This document shows positions 9,539 through 18,893 of a stretch of 64,000 nt of DNA, in pieces. Position 1 is the first letter of the stretch, and every line of letters starts with the position of its first letter. A program made the position numbers and the translations under genes. Below the pieces are notes generated by a model that made no database searches, was not told the DNA's origin, and worked only from the letters and a program-made list of their open reading frames with translations. Source of the stretch: Actinopolyspora xinjiangensis (GTDB lineage: Bacteria > Actinomycetota > Actinomycetes > Mycobacteriales > Pseudonocardiaceae); NCBI RefSeq assembly GCF_900104475.1, contig NZ_FNJR01000001.1:297629-361628 (forward strand). The letters are read 5' to 3'.

Positions 9539-11035
9539 TCAGGCGAGTTCGCCGTACTCGCCGAACCAGTACGCGAGCCTGCCCCGACGCCCCACCGCCC
9601 GGAGCCTGCGCTCGGTGTCGGCGCGCCTGGCGCTGGTGGTGACGATCAACAGCTGGTCACCGATCTCGATCCTGCTCTCGGGCTGCGGCACGAACACGGA
9701 ACCTCTCCGGACCAGCAGGGCGATCACGCTGGGTTCGGGCAGCTGCAACTCCATCACGGTGACGTAGTGCAGCCGCGATCCCTCCGGGACGGACACGGTC
9801 AGCAGTTCGGCGTCGAGCACGTCCAGCGGGGCCGACTCCACCCGCACCTCACGGGCCCCCTCGGGGGTGATGATCCCCAGCGACCGCGCCACCGGACGCA
9901 GGCTCGGCCCCTGCACGAGGGTGAACACCACCACCAGCAGGAACACGAGATCGACCAGCCGGTCGCTGCCACTCACCCCGGCCACCACCGGAAAGGTGGC
10001 CAGCACGATGGGCACGGCCCCGCGCAGCCCGGCCCAGGACAGGAAGACGTGCTGCCGCCACGGAACCCGGAACGGCAGCAGCGAGCCCGCCACGGCCAGC
10101 GGTCGCGCCACCAGCAGCAGCACGGTGCCGACCACCAGGGCGGCCGGCACCTCGTGGTACAGCTCGCTCGGGTCGACCAGCAGGCCGAGCAGCACGAACA
10201 GCCCGATCTGCGCCAGCCAGCCGAGCCCCTCGGCGAACGAGCGAGTGGCGGAGCGGTGCGGCAGGCCGGTGTTGGCCAGCACCAGACCGGCCAGGTAGGC
10301 GGCGATGAACCCGCTCGCGCCCACCACCCCGGCCGTGGCGAACGCCAGCACTCCGAGCCCGAAGATGGCCAGGGGGTACAGCCCGGAGGCGGGCAGCGCG
10401 ATCCGTGGCAGCACGACGGCGCCGAGCCCGCCCAGCGCCAGACCGAGCAACGCGCCGACGCCGAGCTGGTAGAGCAACGACCCCACCACGTGCCAGGGGC
10501 TCATCAGCAGCGGCGTGGAGCTCAGCAGCACGACGAGGATGACCGTCGGCGCGTCGTTGAAACCGGACTCGGCTTCGAGCAGCCCGGCCGCGCGCCTGGG
10601 GATGGGCAGTACCCGCAGCACCGAGAACACCGCCGCCGCGTCGGTGGAGGACACGATGGCGCCGAGCAGCAGCGCCAGCCGCCAGTCCAGCCCCAGCAGC
10701 AGGTGCGCCGCCAGGGCCGTGACACCGACGCTTATCCCGACTCCGAGGGTCGCCAGCATCCCGGCCGGTGCCAGCGACTTGGAGACGTCGGACCACCTGG
10801 TGGTCAGCCCACCTTCCACCAGGATCATCGCCAGCGCGGCGGTACCGAGGTTCTGCGCCAGTTGGGGGTCGTCGAGGTCGATCCCCAGCCCGTCCTCGCC
10901 GAGAAGCATGCCGAGCAGGAGGAACAGCAGCAGGCTGGGCAGCCCGATCCGGGTGGCGAACCTGGTGGCGACGATCCCGGCCAGCAGGACCAGACCGCCC
11001 GCGAAGAGGGCCAGGTAGAGCTCCTGCAGGCTCAT
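9539..11035 (-). CDS. CPA1-type K+/H+ (or Na+/H+) antiporter with TrkA-C domain
   Basis: A 498-residue membrane protein with about 12-13 hydrophobic segments and the Na_H_exchanger core. Acidic residues typical of the family are in STDAAAVFSVLR and ESGFNDAPTVILV. After about residue 400 there is a soluble TrkA-C domain (EVRVESAPLDVLDAELLTVS onward) that in NhaP2/CvrA-type antiporters binds regulatory ligands. The family moves K+ or Na+ out against protons and controls cell pH and ion content. ATG start at 11035. It appears to be a single gene. The cation specificity cannot be read from the sequence; NhaP2/CvrA-like is the best guess. Confidence 0.9.
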   Translation of the reverse strand: MSLQELYLALFAGGLVLLAGIVATRFATRIGLPSLLLFLLLGMLLGEDGLGIDLDDPQLAQNLGTAALAMILVEGGLTTRWSDVSKSLAPAGMLATLGVGISVGVTALAAHLLLGLDWRLALLLGAIVSSTDAAAVFSVLRVLPIPRRAAGLLEAESGFNDAPTVILVVLLSSTPLLMSPWHVVGSLLYQLGVGALLGLALGGLGAVVLPRIALPASGLYPLAIFGLGVLAFATAGVVGASGFIAAYLAGLVLANTGLPHRSATRSFAEGLGWLAQIGLFVLLGLLVDPSELYHEVPAALVVGTVLLLVARPLAVAGSLLPFRVPWRQHVFLSWAGLRGAVPIVLATFPVVAGVSGSDRLVDLVFLLVVVFTLVQGPSLRPVARSLGIITPEGAREVRVESAPLDVLDAELLTVSVPEGSRLHYVTVMELQLPEPSVIALLVRRGSVFVPQPESRIEIGDQLLIVTTSARRADTERRLRAVGRRGRLAYWFGEYGELA

Positions 11036-11283
11036 CGCGTCCCCGATTCTCGGCCGGATGCCACCCCGGGTGGCCGGTACGCCCGCGTCGAGTCGTCACA
11101 ACGGTGGGTCGTCCAGTACACCAATATCACCGGTCAGGCGCGGCGGGACGCCGCGTCCACCAGGGACTTCGTCGGTGTTCCCACCGCCGCGAGCGGCGAC
11201 CGCACCCACCGATCCGCCGGGCTGTGGTGCGCCGCTGCCCTCCCCCTACCCAAGCAAGCTACCGTACAGTAACATCTTGCGGC

Positions 11284-11739
11284 ATGACCGCCGACTTCGA
11301 CTGGGTCGCCGACGCGATGGCCAAGACCGTCCCCTGGGTTTCCACCGCCGGAATCGAGTTCGTGGAACTGGAACGGCAACGGGTCGTGTGCTCGCTGCGC
11401 GACGTACCGGAACAGCGCAACCACGTGGGCGGTCCGCACGCCGCCGTGATGTTCGGACTCGCCGAGACCTCCTCCGGCGCGGTGACGCTGGCCGCCTTCA
11501 CCCCGCTGCTGGAACGCGCCACCCCGCTGGTGTCCCGATCCGAGATCGTCTACCGCAAGCTCGCCCTCGGCGACCTGACCGCCGAAGCGGTACTCGGCCG
11601 GGAGATCGAGGAGGTCCGGGCCGAGCTCGACGGCGGGACGCGTCCCGAGTTCCCGGTGCACTGCACCATCCGGGACGGCGAGCACAACACCACCGGCGAG
11701 ATGACGGTGTACTGGACGCTGCGCCCGAACGACTCCTGA
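11284..11739 (+). CDS. Hotdog-fold thioesterase-like protein (DUF4442 type)
   Basis: A 151-residue protein with the features of the PaaI/YiiD-like (DUF4442) hotdog family: NHVGGPHAAVMFGLAETSSG is the central helix-containing motif and the C-terminus is a run of beta strands (EMTVYWTLR). Such proteins act on acyl thioesters, but the substrate is unknown. The ATG at 11284 is not preceded by a clear ribosome site; a possible -10 (TACAGT) close upstream suggests a very short leader. The gene stands between the antiporter (divergent) and a Nudix gene (convergent). Confidence 0.75.
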   Translation: MTADFDWVADAMAKTVPWVSTAGIEFVELERQRVVCSLRDVPEQRNHVGGPHAAVMFGLAETSSGAVTLAAFTPLLERATPLVSRSEIVYRKLALGDLTAEAVLGREIEEVRAELDGGTRPEFPVHCTIRDGEHNTTGEMTVYWTLRPNDS

Positions 11740-11764
11740 GCCGAAAGGCTCCCCGCGACCGGGA

Positions 11765-12247
11765 TCACTCCCACTCGCCCGGATCGGCTTCGAGCAGGTC
11801 GCCCAGCCGGTCGAGGAACACCCGCTGGGCGGGCAGAATCCTGCGGGCCGCCTCTTCGAGGCCGAACCAGGCGACCCGGTCGATCTCCGGGAACTCCCGG
11901 ATCCGCCCCGATCCCCTCGGCCACTCCATCTCGAAGGTGCCGGGCACCACCGACCCCGGGTCGAGCTGTCCCGGCACCGCCCACACGGTCACGAGCTTGC
12001 CGCCCGACTGCCGCGCACTGCCCAACGACTCGAAACGTCCCTCGGGCGGATCGAGGCCCAGCTCCTCCCGGAACTCCCGCCGCGCCGCCTTCCAGGCGGT
12101 CTCCTCGGGGCCGTACTCACCCTTGGGAACCGACCAGGCTCCCTCGTCGCGGTTCTCCCAGAGGGGGCCGCCCATGTGCCCGAGCAACACCTCGGCACCA
12201 CCCTCCCGCCTCCGGTGGACGAGTATCCCCGCGCTGGTCCTGACCAC
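11765..12247 (-). CDS. Nudix hydrolase (diadenosine/NTP type)
   Basis: A 160-residue protein with the Nudix box G-x5-E-x7-REFREELGL (residues about 43-65), preceded by the strand SAGILVHRRREGGAEVLLGH. The layout with GAWSVPKGE before the box and a Trp-rich C-terminus resembles actinobacterial NTP pyrophosphohydrolases that remove damaged or signalling nucleotides. No membrane or export signal is seen. ATG start at 12247. Its stop is 25 bases from the stop of the convergent thioesterase-like gene. Substrate is not predictable. Confidence 0.88.
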   Translation of the reverse strand: MVRTSAGILVHRRREGGAEVLLGHMGGPLWENRDEGAWSVPKGEYGPEETAWKAARREFREELGLDPPEGRFESLGSARQSGGKLVTVWAVPGQLDPGSVVPGTFEMEWPRGSGRIREFPEIDRVAWFGLEEAARRILPAQRVFLDRLGDLLEADPGEWE

Positions 12248-12869
12248 GGTGTCATTCTGCTGCCGAACCCGGGCGCGGGCCCGGCGACCGGGCCGAGCGG
12301 TTCACCCGCACGAAGGTCCCAACAGCTCCACCGGATCGGCGCACTCCCCCGGCGCCCGACACGCGAGCGCCCAGCAGCGACTCACTCGGTCGGCACACCA
12401 CCCTTCCTTCCCTCCCCGGCACCGCTCCTCACCGAGTCGGCACGGCCGATTTTCGACACGGCCGCGCCGAAGCACCACCCGGGCAACCGGCACCACCGCC
12501 CTGTCGGCGCGCGAGCGCCGAACCGACACTCCCGCAACTCGCACCGCGGTCTACTCAGCCCGACAGCGCCGAAAACCCCTCCCTCAACCGGTACCGCCGC
12601 GGGTTCTCCCGTGCGGTTCTCGCGAGGAAGGCCCGACGTGGCGTAGCAGCTACTCGATGTCGGGGCCAGCCGCAGCGAGATCCGCACGAGAGGTTCCGCC
12701 ACGGATCACCCACACGAGCCGCATCGTCGAAACCTCGCCGAGGACTCTCGGCGAATTCCCAGTTGCGCCACCGCTCACACCCAGCTGAACGGACCAGAGT
12801 CGGTATCGGGCCCCACGGATGCCTCCGCATCCGCGCAGACGCAGAGCCGATTCTTCCGTTAGAGGAGCC
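12248..12869. other. 622-base region between divergent genes, carrying repeat copy B
   Basis: The stretch lies between the Nudix gene and the GT2-GtrA gene, which diverge. It must hold both promoters. Its main content is the full palindromic repeat at 12606-12692. Open frames that cross the repeat on both strands are considered by-products of the palindrome. Confidence 0.5.
12606..12692. repeat. Full copy of the dispersed palindromic repeat (copy B)
   Basis: Outer arms 12606-12623 and 12675-12692 pair over 18 positions with two mismatches. Inside are GGCCCGACG and CGATGTCGGGGCC, then the tip GTAG-CAG-CTAC (12643-12653). Copy E at 55064-55150 has the same plan and the same GTAG-N3-CTAC tip with a different loop. 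The flanks ACCGC-GCGGGTTCTC and GAGGTTCCGCCACGGA are also shared. Confidence 0.85.
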
Positions 12870-14204
12870 ATGACCGCGAGTCCGACGAGTCGCGAGAACC
12901 GCGGGGCGACGTTCCAGTTCCCCCGCGAGGAACCAGCCGAGTCGAACGAACGAGCCCGCCCGGAAACCGCGCCCCCTTCGCTGGGCCCGAGCACCGTGGA
13001 CATCGTCATCCCGGTCCACAACGAGGAGCGCGCGCTGCGGGGCTGCGTCACGACACTGCACGAGCGGTTGCGGAACGGCTTCCCGTTCCCCTGGCGCATC
13101 ACCATCGTGGACAACGCCAGTACCGACGGCACCCCCGCACTGGCCGAACAGCTCGCCGAGGAGATGCGAGGGGTCAACTGCCTGCGCCTCGACCGCAAAG
13201 GACGCGGCTTGGCACTGCGCACGGCCTGGGGCGACACCGACGCCGACATCGCGGTCTACATGGACGTGGACCTGTCCACCGGCCTGGACGGGCTGCTGCC
13301 GCTGGTCGCACCGCTGGCCAGTGGCCACTCCGACATGGCCATCGGCAGCAGGCTCGCCCCGGCCGCGCGCACCGTCCGAGGGCCACGGCGCGAACTGATC
13401 TCGCGCTGCTACAACAAGCTGATCAGGCTCACCCACGGCAGCCGGTTCAGCGACGCGCAGTGCGGTTTCAAAGCGATACGCACCGGGGCACTGCGCCCAC
13501 TGCTGCACGCCACCAACGACGACGCGTGGTTCTTCGACACCGAGCTGCTGTTGCTGGCCGAGCACAACGGCCTGCGGATCCACGAGGTGCCGGTCGACTG
13601 GATCGAGGACACCGACAGCAGGGTGCGGGTGTTCAACACCGCCGTGGACGACCTGCGCGGGCTCTGGCGGATCGCCCGCCGCAAACGCACCGGTGCGGCC
13701 CGGGTGGCCGTTCCCCCGCGCGGGCCGGTCACCGCCGAGCACCCCGACGCGGTGCTGGCCCCGGAATCCAAGCGCTCCCGGCTGATCGGGCAGGTCGGCT
13801 ACTTCGCGCTGATCGGGGTGCTCTCCACCGTCGGGCAGGCGGTGCTGTACTGGCTGCTGCGCCAGTGGTGGCCCGCGGTGGCGGCCAACTTCGTCTCACT
13901 GCTGGTGCTGACGGTCCTGAACACCGAGGCCAACCGTCGGCTCTCCTTCCGGGACTCCGGTACCGGGGCGGGGCGGGCCCACATCGGCGCGGGCGGGCTG
14001 TTCCTGCTCGGCTACCTGGTGACCTCGGCTGCCGTGCTGCTCTACGACTCGGCGGCGAGCAACGCCTCCCCCGCCTCGGAATCGGTGGTGCTGGCGTGCG
14101 CCTCCGTCCTGGTCACCGCGATCCGCTTCCTGCTGCTGCGAACGACCGTGTTCCGCCGCGACGAGTCCGAGCCGTCCCGGCGGGAATCCGGGGAGGCGAA
14201 TTGA
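12870..14204 (+). CDS. GT2 glycosyltransferase fused to a GtrA-like membrane domain
   Basis: A 444-residue protein. Residues about 45-290 form a GT-A family 2 domain of the dolichyl-phosphate mannosyltransferase type (VDIVIPVHNEERALRG, the DxD-like MDVDLSTG at 131-138, and QCGFKAIRTGALRPLL). From about 305 a GtrA domain with four hydrophobic segments follows (QVGYFALIGVLST to LLRTTVFRR). Such fusions make polyprenyl-phosphate sugars at the inner face and may help flip them for the GT39 enzyme next door, which would use them outside. The ATG at 12870 follows AGAGGAG closely. Its stop overlaps the TTG start of the next gene. The B. subtilis ykcB/ykcC pair is a parallel. Confidence 0.88.
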   Translation: MTASPTSRENRGATFQFPREEPAESNERARPETAPPSLGPSTVDIVIPVHNEERALRGCVTTLHERLRNGFPFPWRITIVDNASTDGTPALAEQLAEEMRGVNCLRLDRKGRGLALRTAWGDTDADIAVYMDVDLSTGLDGLLPLVAPLASGHSDMAIGSRLAPAARTVRGPRRELISRCYNKLIRLTHGSRFSDAQCGFKAIRTGALRPLLHATNDDAWFFDTELLLLAEHNGLRIHEVPVDWIEDTDSRVRVFNTAVDDLRGLWRIARRKRTGAARVAVPPRGPVTAEHPDAVLAPESKRSRLIGQVGYFALIGVLSTVGQAVLYWLLRQWWPAVAANFVSLLVLTVLNTEANRRLSFRDSGTGAGRAHIGAGGLFLLGYLVTSAAVLLYDSAASNASPASESVVLACASVLVTAIRFLLLRTTVFRRDESEPSRRESGEAN

Positions 14205-16549
14205 GCACCGAGACAACGGAGGCAGACGACCACATGGGTTCCACGCGGATCTCGGGGACCGTCACCGAGGCCCCGAACGGGAGTGGACACCGCCCCACCG
14301 GTCATCACACCGCGAGCGGCGCAGCGTGGCCGAGGATCGCCCTGGCGGCGATCCTGCTGCTCGCGGCCGCGCTGTACGGTTGGGCGATCGGCTCACTGGG
14401 CTGGGGAAACACCTACTACTCGGCCGCGGTGAAGTCGATGGGCGAGAGCTGGGTGAACTTCCTGTTCGGATCGTTCGATCCGGCCGGAGTCGTCACCGTC
14501 GACAAACCACCGGCCGCGCTGTGGCCACAGGTGATCAGCAGCAAGATCTTCGGCATGCGGGGCTGGGCGCTGATGCTGCCCCAGGTGGTGGAGGGTGTGC
14601 TCACCGTGCTGCTGCTGCACCGCACGGTACGGCGCTGGGCCGGTGAGGGCGCCGGGCTGATCGCGGCCCTGGTCCTGACACTGACCCCCGTCACGGTGGC
14701 GATCAACCGGGACAACAATCCCGACCCGCTGCTGATGCTGTTCCTGGTGGCGGCGGCCTACGCACTGACCCGGGCGCTGCAGGCCACCCGCGGCCGTGAC
14801 GCCACGCTGTGGTTGTGCGGATCGGCGGCGCTGATCGGCTGCGGCTTCCTCACCAAGATGCTGGCCGCCTGGATGGTGGTGCCCGCGTTCGGCGCGGTCT
14901 GGCTGATCGGTTCCCGGTTCGGTTGGGGAACGAAGCTGGCGCAGTTGGCGGCAGCGGCGGTGTCCCTGCTCGTGTCGTCGATGTGGTGGGTCGCGATGGT
15001 CGAACTCTGGCCGGGCGAGCACCCCTACATCGGCGGCAGCGAGGACGGCTCGGCGTGGAGCCTGGTCATCGGATACAACGGCCTCGGCCGGATATTCGGC
15101 GGCGAAGGTCCGGGCGGGGGTGGTGCCGGTGGTGGTTCGGGTTCGGCCCCCGTCGGTTCCGGCAGTGGTTCGGCGAACGGCACGGGAGGCTTCCCCGGAA
15201 ACGCCGGTGAGCTGACCGGCGGTGGTGGCTTTCCCGGCGGCGGTGGCCCCGGTGGCGGTTTCGCGGGCAGTTCGGGCCCGCTGCGGCTGTTCAACGAGCA
15301 GCTGGGCGGCCAGATCAGCTGGCTGCTGCCACTGTGCCTGATCGCGCTGCTGCTGGCCGTCACGGTCGGCGTGCTGCGACGCGGCGGTGACCGAACCGTG
15401 GGAGAACCGCTGCCCGCCAGTGGCTGGACCCTGTGGGGGACGTGGCTGCTGACCTGCGGCGCTGTCTTCTCGTTCCAGCAGGGCACGATCCACCCCTACT
15501 ACACGACCCAGCTCGCACCCGCCGTGGCCGCGCTGTGCGGCGGCCTGGTGGTGCTGCTCGTGCGGGCACACCGCGCCGGCTCGCGCTGGGTGCCCCTCGT
15601 GGGTGTGCTCGGCGTGGTGGCGACCACCTGCTGGGCCGCCGTGGTCATCAGGCGCACTCCCGAGTGGATGGGCTGGCTGGCCTGGGTGGTGCTCGGTGTC
15701 GGTGCCCTGGCCGTCGTGCTGCTGGCCCTCGGCCGGAAGTGGTCGCGGCTGCTGCCGCCGGCGGCCGCCTGCTCGATGGTCGCCGTACTGCTGGCCCCGG
15801 GCGCCTGGGCGATCGCCGAACCGGCGGGTGGCTCCACCGGTATGGGAGGAACCAACCCGACGGCCGGTCCGGCGGCAATGGGCGGGCCCGGCGATGGTCC
15901 CGGTGCTCCCGGTGGTGGCCGGGACGGCAACGGCGCGGGCAACGGTCGATTCGGCGGTGGGAACACGCCCCCCGGCACGTCCGGTCGGGCGAACGGATCG
16001 GGCGACGGGCCATCCGACGACCAGGGCCGGGCCGGTAACCAAGGTCGGTCCGGCAACGGTTCCGGGGGTTTCCCGGGCGGCGGTGGCAACGGCGGCCCCG
16101 GCGGCGGAGCCTCGCTGAGCGAGCGGCAGCGGGCGATCCTGGACTACGCCGTGCGGCATTCGGGATCGGCCCGCATCAAGCTGGCGATCAGCGGCGGGTC
16201 CATGTCCGCCTCGTCGTTTATCCTCGACAGCGATGCCACGGTCATCGGGATGGGCGGGTTCACCGGCAGTGACAACGCTCCCTCGGTCTCCCAGCTGACG
16301 GAGTGGACCGACAACGGTGAACTGCGGTACGTCCTCGGTTCGGACGGCGGTCGAGGTGGCGGCCCCGGTGGCGGCGGCTATTCCCAGCAGCGCAGCGAGT
16401 GGATCGAACAGAACTGCTCCGAGGTGGACTCCTCCGAATATCTGAGCGACGGTCGGAGCGAGACCGGCGGTCAGAGCGGCGACGACGGTGACGCGACCGG
16501 ATCGGCTCCGGGGGCGGGTCGGGCATCGACGCTGTACGAGTGCGAGTGA
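14201..16549 (+). CDS. GT39/ArnT-like polyprenyl-phosphate-dependent glycosyltransferase with Gly-rich loops
   Basis: A 782-residue multispanning protein of the PMT_2/ArnT (YkcB-like) superfamily. Signatures include TYYSAAVKSMGESW and VDKPPAALWPQ in the first external loop, NRDNNPDPLLML, and HPYYTTQLAPA before a run of membrane segments. Two Gly/Ser-rich stretches stand out, at about residues 305-360 and 550-640. The C-terminal soluble domain (from LSERQRAILDYA) ends in a Cys-containing tail. It would transfer a sugar from a lipid-phosphate donor on the outer face of the membrane. The TTG at 14201 has GGGAGG 4 bases upstream and overlaps the upstream stop; an ATG at 14234 is the alternative. 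Acceptor unknown. Confidence 0.88.
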   Translation: MSTETTEADDHMGSTRISGTVTEAPNGSGHRPTGHHTASGAAWPRIALAAILLLAAALYGWAIGSLGWGNTYYSAAVKSMGESWVNFLFGSFDPAGVVTVDKPPAALWPQVISSKIFGMRGWALMLPQVVEGVLTVLLLHRTVRRWAGEGAGLIAALVLTLTPVTVAINRDNNPDPLLMLFLVAAAYALTRALQATRGRDATLWLCGSAALIGCGFLTKMLAAWMVVPAFGAVWLIGSRFGWGTKLAQLAAAAVSLLVSSMWWVAMVELWPGEHPYIGGSEDGSAWSLVIGYNGLGRIFGGEGPGGGGAGGGSGSAPVGSGSGSANGTGGFPGNAGELTGGGGFPGGGGPGGGFAGSSGPLRLFNEQLGGQISWLLPLCLIALLLAVTVGVLRRGGDRTVGEPLPASGWTLWGTWLLTCGAVFSFQQGTIHPYYTTQLAPAVAALCGGLVVLLVRAHRAGSRWVPLVGVLGVVATTCWAAVVIRRTPEWMGWLAWVVLGVGALAVVLLALGRKWSRLLPPAAACSMVAVLLAPGAWAIAEPAGGSTGMGGTNPTAGPAAMGGPGDGPGAPGGGRDGNGAGNGRFGGGNTPPGTSGRANGSGDGPSDDQGRAGNQGRSGNGSGGFPGGGGNGGPGGGASLSERQRAILDYAVRHSGSARIKLAISGGSMSASSFILDSDATVIGMGGFTGSDNAPSVSQLTEWTDNGELRYVLGSDGGRGGGPGGGGYSQQRSEWIEQNCSEVDSSEYLSDGRSETGGQSGDDGDATGSAPGAGRASTLYECE

Positions 16550-16571
16550 AGGACCGGGTGGGAAGAACGGC

Positions 16572-17315
16572 ATGAGCGGATCCGACGCGGCCGTCGAGCG
16601 GCGCATCCTGGTCGTGGAGGACGAATCGAGCATTCGCGTCCTGCTGGAATCCACGCTGCGCCTGGCCGGTTACACCGTCGGCACGGCCGAGAACGGCCAG
16701 CGGGCGCTCGTGGAGGCGGAACGTTTCCGCCCCGATCTGGTGGTGCTCGACGTGATGCTGCCTGATCTGGACGGATTCGCGGTGACCCGCGGGCTGCGGG
16801 CCGCCGGACTGGAGACGCCCGTGCTGTTCCTCACCGCGCGCACCGAGATCGACGACCGGATAGCGGGCCTGTCTGCCGGTGGGGACGACTACGTCACCAA
16901 ACCGTTCAGCCTGGACGAGGTTCTGCTGCGTATCCGGGCGATCCTGCGCCGCACGGGCCACGAGAGCGGCGGGACGGGCACGGAGGCCCCCGACACGCTC
17001 CGCTACGCGGACCTCGAACTGGACCGGGCGGCCCACGAGGTCCACCGGGCGGGCGAGTACATCCAGCTCTCACCGACCGAGTTCAACCTGCTGTCGTACC
17101 TGATGACGAACGCGACACGGGTGGTGAGCAAGGCCCAGATCCTCGACCACGTGTGGAACTACGACTTCGCGGGCGACGGCAGGATCGTGGAGACCTACGT
17201 CAGGTACCTGCGGCGCAAGATCGACCGGTTCGAACCGCCGCTGATCCACACCGTGCGCGGCGTGGGCTACTGCCTGCGGCTGCCGCGCGAACACGCCGGG
17301 ACGGCGACGTCGTGA
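16572..17315 (+). CDS. OmpR/PhoB-family response regulator
   Basis: A 247-residue two-component regulator. The receiver domain has the acidic pair in VVEDE, the phosphoacceptor Asp60 (VVLDVMLPD), Thr in FLTARTE and Lys in YVTKPFS. The C-terminal winged helix carries LSPTEFNLLSYLM and IVETYVRYLRRKID, typical of OmpR-type DNA binding. It is encoded between the GT39 gene (22 bases upstream) and its sensor kinase, whose GTG start overlaps its stop. Control of the glycosyltransferase genes or of envelope genes is likely from position. It resembles mycobacterial TcrX/TrcR-type regulators. Confidence 0.95.
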   Translation: MSGSDAAVERRILVVEDESSIRVLLESTLRLAGYTVGTAENGQRALVEAERFRPDLVVLDVMLPDLDGFAVTRGLRAAGLETPVLFLTARTEIDDRIAGLSAGGDDYVTKPFSLDEVLLRIRAILRRTGHESGGTGTEAPDTLRYADLELDRAAHEVHRAGEYIQLSPTEFNLLSYLMTNATRVVSKAQILDHVWNYDFAGDGRIVETYVRYLRRKIDRFEPPLIHTVRGVGYCLRLPREHAGTATS

Positions 17316-18823
17316 CGGGCCGCCGTCCGACCGTTCCGAACTGGCTGCGCGCCCGATCGCTCCGGCACAGGCTGCTGATCGGCGCCACCCTGCTGGCGAC
17401 CATCGCCGTGCTGGCCTCCCAGGTGATCGGCGTGGTCGTGCTGCGGTCGTGGCTGCTGAGCAGGGTGGACGAACAGCTGGAGGACTTCAGGCCGCCCCGG
17501 CCGGAAGTGATGCGCGGCCCGGCACCCGGTGAGCCGGACGGCGATGATCGTCGGCTGCCCTCCGACTTCCGGGTGTACTTCTACGGCCCGGACGGCGAAC
17601 TGCGGAAATCACTGGGCAGTGGCCCCGAGAGCGGTCCCGAGCTGTCCGGGTCCGCTGGTGGGCCCGCCTCGGGGTTCGAAGAACCGACCACCGTGCCCGC
17701 CGGATCCGGCGGGGGCAGTTGGCGAGTGCTGCGCCAGGACGTGCCGGGCGAGGGCTCCGCGCTGGTCGCGCTGCCGCTGGACACACTGCAGGGGGCCGTG
17801 TCGAAGTTGCTCTGGCTCAACTCGGCCCTACTGCTGGCCACCGTGGTCGGGTTGGTCGCGGTCGGCCGGTGGGTGGTCCACCTCGGTCTGCTGCCGCTGA
17901 CCAGGATGGAGCGCACGGCCGGAGCCATCGCCGAGGGGAACCTGGAGCTGCGCCTGCGCGAGACCGATCCGCACACCGAGATCGGCAGGCTCGGCCGGGT
18001 GCTGAACAGCATGATCGAACGGCTGCGCGCCGCGCTGCGCGAACGCGAGTCCTCCGAGGCCAGGCTGCGGCGGTTCGTCGCCGACGCGGGGCACGAACTG
18101 CGCACCCCGCTCACCTCGATGCGCGGCTTCGCCGAGCTCGTGCTCAAGCACGAGAGCCTGCCCGCCGAGCAGCGCCACGAGGCGCACCGCATGATCGAGC
18201 AGAACGCCGAGCGCATGAGCCTGCTGGTCGAGGACCTGCTGCTGCTGGCGAAGCTGGACCAGGAGCCGGTCTACGACCGGGAGGAAGTGGACCTGCTCTC
18301 GGTGAGCGCCGACGCCATCAGCGGCTCGGCGCACCGGGATTCCTCCTCGCGCGTGCGGTTGAACCCGCTGCGCCCGGACGCCGTGGAACTGGAGTCGGTA
18401 CGGGTGGTCGGGGACTCCCACCGGCTGCGCCAGGTGGTGGGCAACCTGGTCTCCAACGCGCTGGCCCACACCCCTCCCGAGGCCGACATCGGGGTTCGGG
18501 TGGGGACGGCTCCGGCGAGCCGGGCCGACGGGGGGCTGGACGGTCCCGGGCGATGGTCCTCCGGCCCGGAGCTGACCGCGGGCGCGCCGACCGCGATCGT
18601 GGAGGTCACCGACTCCGGCCCCGGCCTGACCCCCGAACAGGCGGGGCAGGTGTTCGACCGCTTCTACCGGGCGGACGCGGCCCGCTCCCGCGAGCACGGC
18701 GGCAGCGGGCTGGGGCTGGCGATAGCCGCCGCCATAGCCGGCAACCACGGCGGCAGGATCGAGCTGGACACCCGCCCCGGACGAGGAGCGACCTTCCGGC
18801 TCGTACTGCCCGGGGCGTACTGA
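17312..18823 (+). CDS. Sensor histidine kinase partner of the OmpR-type regulator
   Basis: A 503-residue kinase. It has two membrane segments (about 20-45 and 165-190) flanking an external sensor of about 120 residues rich in Pro, Gly and Asp, a HAMP linker (RMERTAGAIAEGNLELRL), a HisKA domain with His261 (DAGHELRTPLTSM) and an HATPase domain with QVVGNLVSNALAHT, DSGPGLTPEQ and GGSGLGLAIAAAIA. The GTG at 17312 overlaps the regulator stop as GTGA, so the pair is co-translated. The external sensor matches no ligand-binding family I recognise. The gene ends at a convergent stem-loop. Confidence 0.95.
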   Translation: MTGRRPTVPNWLRARSLRHRLLIGATLLATIAVLASQVIGVVVLRSWLLSRVDEQLEDFRPPRPEVMRGPAPGEPDGDDRRLPSDFRVYFYGPDGELRKSLGSGPESGPELSGSAGGPASGFEEPTTVPAGSGGGSWRVLRQDVPGEGSALVALPLDTLQGAVSKLLWLNSALLLATVVGLVAVGRWVVHLGLLPLTRMERTAGAIAEGNLELRLRETDPHTEIGRLGRVLNSMIERLRAALRERESSEARLRRFVADAGHELRTPLTSMRGFAELVLKHESLPAEQRHEAHRMIEQNAERMSLLVEDLLLLAKLDQEPVYDREEVDLLSVSADAISGSAHRDSSSRVRLNPLRPDAVELESVRVVGDSHRLRQVVGNLVSNALAHTPPEADIGVRVGTAPASRADGGLDGPGRWSSGPELTAGAPTAIVEVTDSGPGLTPEQAGQVFDRFYRADAARSREHGGSGLGLAIAAAIAGNHGGRIELDTRPGRGATFRLVLPGAY

Positions 18824-18828
18824 CCCGC

Positions 18829-18883
18829 CCGTTCGCCCGGCCGCACCCGCCCGGCGCGGGCGGGAGCACGCCGGGGCGAACGG
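18829..18883. terminator. Bidirectional stem-loop between histidine kinase and acyl-CoA ligase
   Basis: Arms 18829-18841 and 18870-18883 pair with one bulge, and an inner GC-rich hairpin (CCCGCC with GGCGGG) lies in the loop. It sits between convergent stops at 18823 and 18894. Confidence 0.75.
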
Positions 18884-18893
18884 GGTCCGCCGG

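Noticed and set aside
9194-11272. Long plus-strand Gln/His-rich frame opposite the antiporter
   Set aside because: It is the reverse-strand shadow of a clear membrane transporter gene, an effect of high GC3.
12382-12702. Minus-strand frame starting MAEPLVR, similar to one at 54888-55160
   Set aside because: The similarity comes from the shared palindromic repeat that both frames cross; no ribosome site or domain supports a protein.
15100-16100. Gly-rich stretches in the GT39 gene as frameshift or misassembly
   Set aside because: The frame stays open on both sides and the membrane and C-terminal domains continue in the same frame.
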